Positions 1 through 11,326 of a stretch of DNA of 64,000 nucleotides are shown in pieces. The stretch is from Paragonimus westermani (taxonomy: Eukaryota > Platyhelminthes > Trematoda > Plagiorchiida > Troglotrematidae): assembly GCA_008508345.1 (NCBI GenBank), contig QNGE01001263.1, positions 58,944-122,943 on the forward strand, read 5' to 3'. The stretch's first letter is position 1. Every line of letters starts with the position of its first letter. The notes under the pieces are model-generated. The model did not search any database and had not been told where the DNA came from. It saw nothing but the letters and a program-made list of their open reading frames with translations. A program made the translations under genes and the position numbers.

Positions 1-148
1 GTAACTGTGTCTCCTCTCGAGACGATCGGGCAACCTGATCATTGCTCACAAGCGAGAGTGGTTGAGCGTTCAGATTTGATGATTCGGTCGTGCCTAATGT
101 GAGGTCAATGGCGCAGTGGTTAACGCGGTTGCCTCATGATTGGAATGG
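1..148 (+). mobile_element. SINE leader and tRNA-like head, truncated
   Basis: Leader GATCGGGCAACCTGATCATT and GCTCACAAGC, then TTCGGTCGTGCCTAATG, A-box TGGCGCAGTGG (109-119) and GGTTGCCTCATGATTGGAAT. The similarity to the full SINE ends there; B-box and ribozyme are absent. The leader is shared with the copies ending at 32975 and 63590. Confidence 0.75.
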
Positions 149-2347
149 CTTTCTTCAGCTATAGTGTGTATATGTCATGAAAATTTAAACGCCAGACGCA
201 TACATGATCCTACTGGTGCTGAGCTACATTTGCGTCTCCCAATTGACTGTTCATTCCATATCACCCTCTGCAGAGTCGGCAGAATGTTAGACCGGGCAGA
301 GCGAAAATTATCGGGTTGCTTTTTACTAAACAGCACATTTCTCTATAAATTTCTCTTTTAGAGCGATCTGTGTGATATAGTGCGCTTTTCATACAAGGAA
401 GGCTATCGGAAAATGCTGATATCGTTTCCAGTTTGTAGCTTGGGACGCCGATCCGTACATTGTTTCTCCGTTACTGGTACAATACTTTACCAAGTGGATA
501 CGCAGTTTTGTAAACCTTCGTGGAACACCACAGCTTGCAACCATAGTCTTTGGATACAGAGTACTCGCTTAGATTCGAGACAGTCACTTTGCTTACATCA
601 AACTTAGACATAGACGTGACTTTTGACCTTGTGTAACTTTCAGAAATGAGTGTTTTTGACTTAGTAACATTTACTGCGATTTTCCCACATTCGTTGAAAA
701 CATCTGACTTTGCTTCTATCAGAATCTGCCATTCCGCATTGAAGTACACTCATTTTTCAGGCATCTTTGGTCTGATATGCAAGTTGGGAGAACGTCCAGA
801 TTGTTTGTCTGTCACCTCCTCTACATGATCGGGCACGAGATGAAGGATACACCTGTTTGTTTGCCTGGTTCACATGGTTTATAACTAATTTGAGACACTG
901 AAACCGCGATCTGTAGCTTCGAGATTGAGGTATTGGACAGACGAGCTCGACTGAACTATGAGGAGCACGTGATCTTAAATGAATATCAACACAACTAATG
1001 TATTGTTAGGTGACCAGAGTGTTTGTTGATGTGGTATGTTTTTTGTTGAGAATTCGACGCGCTTATCCAAGCTGCCCATTCTTTTCTGGAGCGAGTGGAA
1101 TATTGTTTCATTGTTACATGGTGGCATTGTTTGCCTTCCTGCATAAAGCGTTCATTGGTTCGAGAACTTTTTCTGTGGTGTGATGTGGAATGGTGTATTA
1201 TGACCGCGTGGTCAGCCGGAACGTTACGCCACGAAATGTGAATACGGGTGCATTTGAGGTGTAATGACCCGAATCCGGATGTAATCTCTGTAAATCGGAA
1301 AATCAATCCGTTGGTAATCTATTCTCATTTGACGTAAACCTTGTGATATCACCCAGAATGTTCTACTACAAATAAAATTTGCTCCGATCTTTCCCTCACA
1401 AGTTACAACGAATCCACAGGGAGGAAACTGGAAGGAGGAGTGTAAATAGCCGAGTACCTCCAACATTCAGCCATGCTGACATAGTCAAGCCATCACGCAT
1501 GTATAGAGTGGCTCATCCGGCATATTGTTCTACTCTGTGACGCTTATACAATCCTTGTGCGAGAGAGACAAAGTATGTTTGTATCTCAGATCACTTAAAT
1601 TTGCGTTGTGGTCATGATGATAGATTGCAATCGGTTGTTAACGCGCTACTCACTGGAACGAGTAGAAAAGTGATGTAATAGCAAAAAATCGAATGTTTGT
1701 AGATAACAGTTGGAAAATCATGGCAACTCCCGTAGACCCTTATACGAATGACCCTTGTAGTACGATCACAAGGAAAAAAGAAGAACGCCTTCTGGGGGGG
1801 GAGGAAAATAGTTTCCTTTTGTTTTGGTGATATTCTGCATTGACATAACAACTTTCCCATGTTCCCAAATAGCCTGAAATCCCATTCTTGCATTTCGTAT
1901 ACGCTCCTCTTCTGACGAAGAAAAATGGAAGAACGAAAAAATATTGTAAATAGTGAAACGCTGTTGGTTTCTCAGTGTTATTTGGATTCGAGTCGTATGA
2001 GTCGGATTTCACTTTGCTTCCTCACTCAGTGGATCTCGTGTGGAGGACAAGCGATTGTTCATGTGCGATGCATTTCACAGAATGCGACAGCAGTTGATTA
2101 ATTTGGTCTCGCTTGAACTGAATCGTTTTATGCGTGCGTTTTGGTTAGATCATGTTAATATGATGGAACGTTAATAGAAATCTCAGAGATCAATTATGGT
2201 TAGGTTTTGTGTTCGGGAAGAGATGGCTCATTGTTTGGTTCCTCTTTAGAAGCTGTGCTTGTGATTTATTCTCCACACACGTTCATTGCTCTCCCTTCTG
2301 CACACACTGATTTCAATCTGTTCTTCTTAACTATGTTTTCCACGCAG
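149..2347 (+). other. Non-coding sequence upstream of the aminopeptidase exons, probably intron
   Basis: No exon of the aminopeptidase or of any other family was recognised. Short open frames on both strands (for example 471-749 minus and 995-1306 minus) lack convincing splice sites and familiar motifs. Confidence 0.5.
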
Positions 2348-2395
2348 AGTGTTTTGTCCGGCTTTGCGACCAAACAACATGTTGACGATGTCAAG
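2348..2395 (+). CDS. NPEPPS: Aminopeptidase penultimate exon
   Basis: A 16-codon exon, phase 0 at both ends, bounded by acceptor TTTCCACGCAG and donor GTAAGC. It encodes SVLSGFATKQHVDDVK, the linker before the last helices of the M1 C-terminal domain. Reading into a nearer acceptor at 2448 also stays open for 19 codons to a TAA at 2506-2508. The family match of the 4330 exon makes that one the real partner; the nearer one would at best be an alternative end. Confidence 0.85.
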
Positions 2396-4482
2396 GTAAG
2401 CCTGTAGTTGTTACTGTCATTATAATTGATGCCTCTTTGGCTTTCCAGTCCACCTACACAAATGTCTTATTTTGCTACCGGTACGAGGTCCAAAAGTATG
2501 GACTCTAAAATGTGTCCGAATTCTCTTTTTTGAACGATCAGTTTTGCACTGCACGGTTAGCATAAGCTTTTCCGTCGATTGTAGGTACTCCATTGAACAT
2601 TGCTTGAACGAGTGTTTAACGTACGCCGTTTTCCGTATTGATCAACTGAATATGCTATGCTTGGGCTAATGAGACGACACGCTATATTTCGTTCCATTTC
2701 AAGCGGTACACTCATTAAGCAGACTCTCTACAGTCTTAGGTGTCATTTTTTTGAGCGTGCGATATTTGTATGTTGAAACTTAAGTCCTGCAGTTCACTAG
2801 ACAGTGGGGGGAGGGTAGACTCATCGCGCATTATTCAACGTTTTGCTCAACAAACTGGTTTGCGTGAACTGCGTACCTCACCATCATCATGTCTTGCTTC
2901 AAGATCACGACGTTCCCCTTTCTACTTCATCCATTTGAAACCATCTGTGTGAACGTCTCTCCTACATGGGTGTCACTTTCTCGTCAGCTTCTAATATTGC
3001 TGATGGTATATTACCGAAAGTAACCAAAGCGCTTTTGCTAATCTCTATCATCTCTGATCACTGTGCCTAATGTTTGTGTGTGTTATTTTCTGTGTTGTGA
3101 TTCGGAAATGCTCTGTTAGCGTTGTGAGTCCCAGCAGACCTACTGTGTATGGCCGCTGTCACCCCAGAAATTTAGTCCACACTTATTAATTGGTCACGTG
3201 AACAACCAGGCTCTTCAGTGGCACATTTTGAAGAGACTCGGAATCTTCACCCCATTCATAAACCAGTAAAAATGCACAATCAGCGGTTGTTAGGTTACGT
3301 ACGATGTATGTCACTGAACTTTTACGATATCTACCCTTGTTCAACAAGTCTGTCACCAATTGGACTAAGTTTCCAGATGATCAGGCGACCACGTGGTCAC
3401 GAATTGCTAATACTCTGACCGTTCTATCGCTTAAAATCAATGCGCAGATTATTTCATGATCATTGAGTTATTTAGCTAGAAACGTTATTTGACACAACAG
3501 CGTGCCTCAGCGCGTGACGTGCTTGCGTTCATATACATTTTTCCATTTTTGTTTAACTACTTTTCATCTAGAATATTCCCCCTCACCAATGAGATTTATG
3601 GTCGGTTATGTATGGTTTGACATCCGGTTGCAGATCATTGTGATTCCGTCAGATGTTGATTGTCAGACTGGAGACCCCTAATCACTCAGGTCATTCGTTC
3701 AAAATATCCTCCATCATAGTTTGCCTGCATCAAACCCATTGTCACGTTTTAGTTTTTTCTCAACCTCCGTGATACAGTTTCCCGTTCTTCGTAATTGTCC
3801 TCGTCAACGATGATGGATATAATCGTGAGGGAATAGTACTGCTAACTGTTGATCGATTGGACTATTGCCAGCCGGTTGTTGAGGCGTACAAATGAGTACG
3901 AACGTCATTATTGATGTCTGCATATATTACAGTGGAAGCTGCCTGGGACACAGGTAGCCAGTAACAATCTTGTCTCATCGTACTGCCACCGACTGCGTTG
4001 CTTGAATCGATGACTTGGGACGTTGACAATCGATATGCATCAGACTTCGCCCCGCATTAGGAATTAACTGTGCCCGCACTTAATAAGCCGTGTGCCTGTG
4101 TCAGTTGACACAGTTGGTTTGCGTGCCTCACATGATCTTTCTGGACGCGTAGTGTTTTCTGGTGAAAACTTCCGAACTGGCTGATCGTCACGCCATCCGC
4201 TTCATCTCTCTCTGTTTGTGTGCCGTAGGGAACTGCCCTGGATTATGTAGTCAGTTTTGTACAATCCTTTTGTTTCTCATCTAGTCACGAGCACGTGATC
4301 CGTTTCACGGACCTTTTCTTGTTTTTCAGGCATTTTTCAACCACAATCCTGTGTCTTGTCCACGTGCCCTGCAACAAGTTCACGAGACCATGGACACGAA
4401 TCTGATTCTGTTGGAACGTGATCGTACACTCATAGCCAACGCGTTGGATCAGTTGACCCAAAACGGTTCGGCGATATCCTAG
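2348..4482 (+). CDS. NPEPPS: Puromycin-sensitive aminopeptidase (M1 family), 3' end of gene
   Basis: This is the C-terminal end of a zinc metallo-aminopeptidase of the M1 family, which trims N-terminal residues from peptides in the cytosol. Two exons are visible, 2348-2395 and 4330-4482, joined in phase 0 across an intron with GTAAGC donor and TTTTTCAG acceptor. The joined reading contains GFATKQHVDDVK followed by AFFNHNP, then a helix rich in Leu and Arg ending in NGSAIS and a TAG stop. This matches the animal puromycin-sensitive aminopeptidase tail (pattern GFA..k...eVKaFFe.hP, then an RxxQQ..E...N helix). The catalytic HEXXH domain is upstream, outside the window. No exon was recognised in 1-2347, so the preceding intron is probably over 2.3 kb. 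ERAP-type M1 enzymes share this C-terminal fold and cannot be fully excluded. Confidence 0.85.
2396..4329 (+). other. Intron of the aminopeptidase gene
   Basis: A GT..AG intron of 1934 bases. No recognisable repeat, RNA gene or nested gene was seen in it. Confidence 0.8.
4330..4482 (+). CDS. NPEPPS: Aminopeptidase terminal exon
   Basis: Fifty codons plus TAG, starting exactly after a strong polypyrimidine-AG acceptor. It begins AFFNHNP, the conserved start of the last helical hairpin in puromycin-sensitive aminopeptidases, and has the expected ERDRTLIANALDQL amphipathic helix. No canonical AATAAA was seen in the next 700 bases. Confidence 0.88.
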   Translation, partial: AFFNHNPVSCPRALQQVHETMDTNLILLERDRTLIANALDQLTQNGSAIS

Positions 4483-5196
4483 GGTAGCACTCACACGTCT
4501 GTTTTCTCGTGTGTGTGTGTGTTTGTGAATCTGTGTATGTTCACGACCTTATCGTCTTGTTACTTTGTGTGTGCAATTACCATTTCTATGGATTATGTTT
4601 CATTCGAACTGTATCAGGGACTACCGGATTGAGAACTGGACGTCACCGTTTTCCAACCACCACTCTAGTTGAATAATGCCAAAATTTTATGTAAGATATA
4701 TTGTCGAGTGACATTTCGTTCTTCAGCGTCAGTTTCACAAGAATTGATAACTGAATAGATAAATGGATCAGTGCGCACAGGTTGATTAGTAGAGTTTACC
4801 TAGTTAGTAGTTACTGCTCGGTTCCAAGGGCTTGTAGCACAGTCGTATATTGCTTCCCATGAACGACAGAAAGAACAGTATTCGGGTAGAGGAGTTGGTT
4901 GTTTGTCTTGTAACGTTGTCCATTTAAACTATCCGGGCGAAATCTTTTTCTCTTATCAAATTTAGACAGAGAAGTCATAGCCAGCTTTTAGCACGATGCA
5001 TCTCTGGAGCACACCTCGCTGCACTTCATCGACTACATACTACAGTCTGGAGGTTTATATAACAGAGTTCAGTTGACTTACTGAGGCTAAACAACAAATC
5101 AAAGGCCATACAGACACGTCAATGTATAGTAGTTATCAGGACAATCTGATACGGATGCACAAGTTTTTCTGTACGCAGAGAAGTGGCTTCCACATG
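4483..5196. other. Convergent intergenic stretch
   Basis: This lies between the aminopeptidase stop and the candidate minus-strand terminal exon. It has a short imperfect TG run near 4510-4525, otherwise nothing recognisable. Confidence 0.5.
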
Positions 5197-5443
5197 TTAT
5201 TTGCTACCGTCTGGGCGAATGAGAGAAGCTTTCGATTTTTTGTTGCGTAACAAATCCGGAATGCTTTCTCCAGGATCAATTGGAGTCAACATGTCAACAG
5301 GTGTCGAGTTAGCAATGACGCCCGTTCTTTGTGGTTTGTCACTTTCAGACATGAGTCCGACATTGTAGTTTCCATTAACGTTTTGTGAACCCAAATTGAA
5401 ATGTGCTCGTTCACCCGAATACGTAACTACCGCTCCGTTCTGC
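5197..5443 (-). CDS. Candidate terminal exon of an unrecognised gene
   Basis: On the minus strand a CACGCAG acceptor opens an 82-codon frame ending in TAA (247 nt, so one base completes the previous codon). The reading is polar, with GERAHFNLGSQNVNGNYNVG near the start and a basic end around LLRNKKSKASLIRPDGSK. There is no membrane segment, and it looks like a hydrophilic C-terminal tail. I do not recognise the family. It would converge on the aminopeptidase gene. No preceding exon was identified to its right, and chance open frames of this length do occur in the window. Confidence 0.3.
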
Positions 5444-5463
5444 CTGCGTGAATGACCCGGCAC

Positions 5464-8400
5464 TCACAAGAAAATTCATGTGATACAAATTTTGGCTTTG
5501 AGCGGTAGCGGTGTTTCAAGTGGTCGTGAGCAACATTACGAGTTGAGCTTCACAGAATATGTGCTTCGTGAGCGCAATGAGTGTCGATCTATCCAGTGAG
5601 AGATAAATCACTACTCTTCAATGGGCGTTCTTTTGGCCACCATCCTCTACACTAATGCACAATTGATCGACTTGCATGGTATACCGCCATCCAATTGTCA
5701 CTGGGTCTAGTTTTATGGAAAAAAGATGGGGACCCAATTAATCAAAACTTTGTATGCAAATTCAATCAATTGATATCGTTTCCCGAATTTGGCAAACAAG
5801 CAGTTGGAGATTAGTCGTCGTCTGCGACCAATTCATTGTGGCGTTCGCTGTTTCGTCTCATTCATTGTCTGTACTTCCCGGAAGAGAACGAAGTTCGTAC
5901 ATTTGAAGGTGATTAGTAGACTTCTCTTCAGGTCATTTTCTCTCGCTGACTGTTTGTCAAGAGGACCCCAACCTGGGTTATGCATCTCAGTGAGCTGCTC
6001 ACCGATCTAACCTTCTCATGTCGTCGTTCATTCATTCCGTATCTAGATGATTGTGACATCAGAGAGCATTCCCAATTCATGGACCGGTCATTCCTGAAGA
6101 GTGGGCAAATTAATTCGCCTGACTTCCTTTCCCAACTACCTGCTTTTCAACGCGGTTGTTTGCCCAGCTGTATCGCCCTGCGTATGTGCGTATATACCGT
6201 TACACGCATAAATCAATGGCGGGGTATCTGAAGACCGTGTACTTCTTCCATCCCAAGCGGACACGTTTTACAGCCTATTGTGATGCTGTTTTTGCGAGCG
6301 TCTTAAATACGTGACCGAGATTAGAAGGAACAAGCCAAGCCCTATTACCCAACTTGTTCACTCATCACAATCGATGCTGGCAAGACCAGTGGTCTAGTGG
6401 ATAAAATCTTCGATTTATAACACGAAGAGTTGCCCCTTTTGACTTTTTTCAGGTTATTTTTATCCATAAAGTCCAGTTGTTGGTCGGACTGATCTGCTTG
6501 AGAATGTGCACTAGTGAGAAAAGTTGATATGCCTCTTATTTCCTACGACAACTGGTGCTGCTGCTGAACAACCACAAATTAACAGTTTTACAAGAGATCT
6601 TCTGGACCACAAAACGAATTGTACGGTGGGAAACACAATATCTTCCCATGTTTTGTATGGTCTGTCGATCGCCAGTGCTTCTCAGATCGATTAGCCTTTC
6701 ACCAGACAGATGCGCGCCGACTTTCTGTTGATGTCATAACCTGTGCTCTGTTATCTCACCCAAAGTGCACCAGTTTAGAATACAATCAACGAAGATCGAT
6801 TGATCGTTGATACAACGATAGTGGAAGCCACATTAGAGATTTCGTTTCTCATACAACGGCGTCCATTTTGCGTGCATCTCATTTTACCGGGTCAAGTTAC
6901 CTAGAGCCTCATCACCTCATTTCGGGCGACGATCAACCACACGAGGTTGTTATGGCATCCCAGTCCAGCTGCTGCGTACTGAGTAGGTGATTGTTTCGTT
7001 AGTCGAGTGGAAACATACGTCATGCCGACTAGAAATTTGACGTCGTAAATTACGGGTAGGTTTCCAACGTACTAGTTAGGGTAGTGCATTTGTAAACCCC
7101 CCAAAAAGATACACCGGATTGACTGCGGAGAGGAAAAATTCACACTTTTCGAATTGAGATAAAGCAAAGGGAAAACCTTGATCCTGTGATTAACGCGACT
7201 AACCTCGCTAATTGTCTTTAATTCAAATGAAAAGACGAATGCAAAAAGCCACTCTGTCCCGCTCCAAAACATGTACGACCGAGGGAAGAGTGCACGGTGT
7301 TTAAATGGTGGCCAATGAACATTCATGGGTTAGAAGGTCGATGAACAATTATTAAAAACGGTAGTTAAGAATAAAAGTGGAGCAGATAAAAATAGCAGGG
7401 ATTATCTTTAGATTGTTCTGGGAATTCCTGTTCATACTGATTTTACGGAGTCGTTTTCTCATGCAGGACGGTGGGTTTTTGATGGCAAAATGGGCGTCCC
7501 TGACAGCACTTCCTGGAGTGTTGAACGTCTCGCAATATATAACGAGACGATGGGCATCATACTTTCCCCATACCGCATATTTGGGATGTAAAAAGGCGAG
7601 TACGTAACTTGTTCTGTGCAATACTAAAGTCCATCCTACCTGCCTGTCAATCATGTATGCTACTGTTTCCGGTGATAGTCCCCTACCCGCACTGGTCCCC
7701 ATTACTAATATCATCATCGTTTCGTTTTTAATCGTGAATTCCTCAACGATAGGAATCAAAAGCATTCTGGTTTATTTGTTCGATGTGAGCAGCGCCAACG
7801 GTCGATAGGTGGAACGCTGTCTCAGCTCCTTTATCACATCTGTAAGCATGCATGATTTACCTCGAAACAATTCTTGTTTTATGTTGTTCAACTTCTCACC
7901 AGACGGACTCACGGAGGTTCAAATGAGTTTCATACAAATAGTGTAAAATCTGTACTCCAAGAAGAATGGGCGTGTATCTTTCGTTTTTTTCTCTTTGTTT
8001 TCCTCGCAAACAATCCTGCTGGGTTGCAACAATTATCACTGGGATGCTGTTGTTTCTCTGACGGTTAAGCTTCTATGGTTCGAACTGTACTGTATTGTTA
8101 ATAAGCACGTTTGTTTTAATGACCAAACCTCATGATATCTATAGTCAGCTAGCTAGTAAGACGAGTGGTTTTAACTGCAAAATACCAGGAAGTGTACGCA
8201 ATTTGTTCTTTCGTAAGAACACCTGAATTAACGTGGAAGATTAAAACTGTCTGATTGGTCCGTTCGCTTGTTGCAATGTTTGGTTTGTATAGACCTCGGT
8301 TTACGTTAACGACTAATGAGGGTTGATCTAAATGTTAGCATTTATTGACCTCTATTGTGTCCATTTTGTCGAAATGGGCTCATGAAACTGTTTCAACTGC

Positions 8401-10149
8401 TCACTGTGAGGCACAAACGGGCATAGCCTGCCCTTAGTCCGGACTCAGTCGGCTCGTACTGAACATAATATACCCCTAGTTGCTGTTCTTCACTCACCAC
8501 ATCGAATTGGTGATGAATGTGAACATGTCTGTTTTGTATGGCTTTGCTGAGCCACTTTTCGTCACAACGTTGTTCGCTCGGTTCCTGCTTCACGACGTCA
8601 TCATAGTGATGGGTAATCGGACGTTCAGTGAAAATATTGTCCATTTGATCACCAGATCGATCTTTCTCTTATATTTCTCACACTTGCTGACTACGAAGTC
8701 ACCAGGCTTATACTTCTGTACCAACTAACAGTGGGATGCACCGAAAAGGTCGTTACTTGCATGTACAACTCACGTGATTTCGCCCATATTTTGGAATGTG
8801 TGTAGAACCTTAGGTAATGCTGTAAGAGAATCTTAAAGAGGGGTCTTTATGTGTTCATTCGACGATTGAAAGTGGCGAACAATGACTACTTCATCCTTTC
8901 AGTGGAACTGTTTTCCTTGGCAGCTTAAGTACTTTAACAGATTACGACATCTGAGCAATAGTCGGCGGACGAAGGCTAAATCTGCATTTGTAATCCTTAT
9001 TCTCGTTGCTCCCTACTAGCTTTGTTCGTTTGTGCTTGCCAGTGTTGTTACACAGAGTATCGTACTTGTGTATATGTCGTTTCTTTCGTCTTGCCTTGAT
9101 TTGGGCCAAAACGCGTCGTGTATATCCATATCCAGTCCTTATCGAGTGCCATATAGTATAACCACTGTTCAACTAAATGCGCAGATGTGATAGCGCGTGT
9201 GTTGAAAATCAGTCAGTTGGATCACAAGGGCCTCTATTCAAACTTTTCTTGGTCTCATTCGTTTGGGTTTACACGAAATGCGGAGTGCTTGAGTGGAATT
9301 ACAAGTGTGAGCCACTCATAATAACAGATGTACGTAGTCGTCCTTTAGCGTCGACCATTGTAACAGACGGATGCTCCCAACTAACAATGGAGAAGAGCTG
9401 TAGGACTGGTTTTCGTGCTTGGCGTATACGACGGGTGGCGGCAACGGGCTTGATTGAGAGGACGCTGGTGCAGCGAGATGAGTACTGTATCTTTTAATGT
9501 TAGAGGACGAATGCAGATAGCCCGCTATGGCTGAAATGGCTGTGTATCGAAGAGACTGAGCGACGACGATACTAACCGCTATTCATGTTCCAACGAGAGT
9601 GTACGGCGTAAGAATAGGATTATGACGAGAGTGAACAGTCATGACGCACGCTGATCTTGTCCGTGGACCTGTTCAACATTTCTTAGCAGAAACTTACCCG
9701 AACTCTGTAGCGTTAATGTTGTATAAGCGTACTTGTTCGATACATGCGTGTGTTTAAGCGACCAAAGCCACCGATCTATCCACTCAATATTAAGTACTTT
9801 TTTAATCGGCAGAAGCGGCAATCTATTCGGAAATACTCATTGAAGTCATGTGAACTGCAGAGTAGCGAACAAGACTTGTTAATCCCTTTTTATCATCAGG
9901 CTAATTACAACATAATGAATATGAAAACAGCAACTAGGGTGAATCAGAAAAACGGTCAATATAGGTTATGGGCGGCATGTTTGTTATCAGTAACGCAATC
10001 ACTATTACAAATCGAGGGCGTGGTTGGTTGTGGGCCAAGGGAGGTTGTGTCCGCACGAACATCTTCTGAACGCAGACGTTAGGGTTGCGCACTTGGATGC
10101 TAATGGCTCCGGCAACGGTCAACACTCGGAATCTCGTCATTTTCGGTCG
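5464..10149. other. No defensible host gene; old repeat debris
   Basis: One plus-strand stretch (7467-7599) has exon-like boundaries but ambiguous strand and frame. On the minus strand, 8640-8730 reads QKYKPGDFVVSK, reminiscent of the basic C-terminal tail of a retroelement integrase but too short to classify. Nothing else was recognised. Confidence 0.45.
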
Positions 10150-11145
10150 ATTCCTTGGCACTCAGTAGTTGTGAACGAAATGAAACTCCACAAACGATTT
10201 ATCGACAACATGTTCTTCATTGCACAAGACAAGAAACAAGTGGAAAGAGCGATTCAAGTTTTCAACTCAATCCATTCAAATCTCTCAGTCACGGTTTAAT
10301 ACGAAGGTGAGAACAGTTTGCCTTTCTTTGGACATCTGGGTTAGACACCATTCAGACGGATCTATCGAACGTTCAGTGTACCGTAGACCGATATGGACGG
10401 AACATTATATGAAATTCATGAGTTTTGCTCCTATTGCATACAAAAGGTCACTAGTACGTACACTGTTTTACAAAGCATCAAGAATATGCTCCCAGGACAA
10501 ATTGTAAGATGAACGAATAGTTCTGTATGAAACTATTCGTGCTAACAATTTCCCAGAATGTTTCACCGGGAAATGGAGTAAACTTATTCCTGCGGAGAAA
10601 GCGACGATGGAAGCACCTTAAAAAGGCTGCCTTCACCAAACTCCCCTTCAGAGGTGATAGTCTGCTGAACACCGGAAAGATGATCAGTGCCGCGTTGAAA
10701 TGTGTGTGTAATGCAGCAAAGCTTGTTCTGCCGTCACAAACGACAAGGTTATCTCTACCCCCGGTCAAAGAGCGAATCCCCATGTTTTCCACCAGCAGTT
10801 GTATCTATCAATTTTCCTGCAGTTACAGAAACAACGTACATTGGTAGAAGAGAAAGGATGCTGAAAACCAGGGCCAACAAGCACATCCCAAAATGGTTGA
10901 GAGTTTTACTAACTCAAACGCCGGTGAATGACACTTAGCGAAAGCAAACCGCTGCTTCATCCATTGCAAAGCACTTATCGACCACAGGTGACAGTGTCAA
11001 TGTCACATCCTTGTTGAAGGTCTTGATGAACACGCACAGCTCACAAATCCTCAAGTATGGTGAATCATTGTTGATCAGCCGTCGACAGCCGGTTCTGTGT
11101 TCACAAGAACAACTGACTCTCAGCCTTCGTTTACCGTGGCTTTAG
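10150..11145 (+). mobile_element. Penelope-like element, 5'-truncated and frameshifted (PLE-1)
   Basis: A fossil of a Penelope-like retroelement, which encodes a reverse transcriptase (RT) joined to a GIY-YIG endonuclease. In order the plus strand gives the RT palm region (FIDNMFFIAQDKKQVERA, where functional copies have Y-x-D-D), the post-palm block DGSIERSVYRRP.WTEHY with SFAPIAYKRSLVRTLFY, then RGDSLLN, the endonuclease region SSCIYQFSCSY with YIGR, and the C-terminal LCSQEQLTLSLRLPWL followed by TAG at 11143-11145. At least three frame changes and the lost second Asp show it is dead. A hammerhead-like fold begins 91 bases after the stop. Confidence 0.85.
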
Positions 11146-11235
11146 CCGTGAGTACTGATCACGGTTCAGTCCGATTTGTATTTCTAATCGTTTCATTCAG
11201 GTCTTGTTGGTTTTGTTTTCATGCTAGTCACACAC

Positions 11236-11276
11236 TTACGACTGATGAGAGTGTGCGAAATGAATTCATATCGTAA
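11236..11276 (+). ncRNA. Hammerhead ribozyme fold in the 3' flank of PLE-1
   Basis: Core box CTGATGA lies at 11242-11248 and core GAAA at 11257-11260. Stem I is TTACGA (11236-11241) paired with TCGTAA (11271-11276), six perfect pairs. Stem III is the palindrome ATGAATTCAT (11260-11269). The predicted cleavage site follows A at 11270 (an AUA-type NUH site). Stem II, the eight bases between the core boxes, is only weakly paired, so activity may be lost. Hammerheads in the terminal repeats of Penelope-like elements are established; the placement here fits. Confidence 0.75.
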
Positions 11277-11326
11277 TTTGTGCCGTCTGACCATTCTATC
11301 CGAATGGCTAAAAGGGACTCAATGCC

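Noticed and set aside
7467..7599. Stretch with acceptor ATGCAG and donor GTACGT on the plus strand, open also on minus
   Set aside because: Three readings (two plus frames, one minus) are about equally plausible and none matches a family or joins a neighbouring exon.
8393..8730. Minus-strand readings resembling a retroelement integrase tail (YKPGDFVV)
   Set aside because: Only about a dozen residues resemble the pattern and the flanks have no retroelement blocks.
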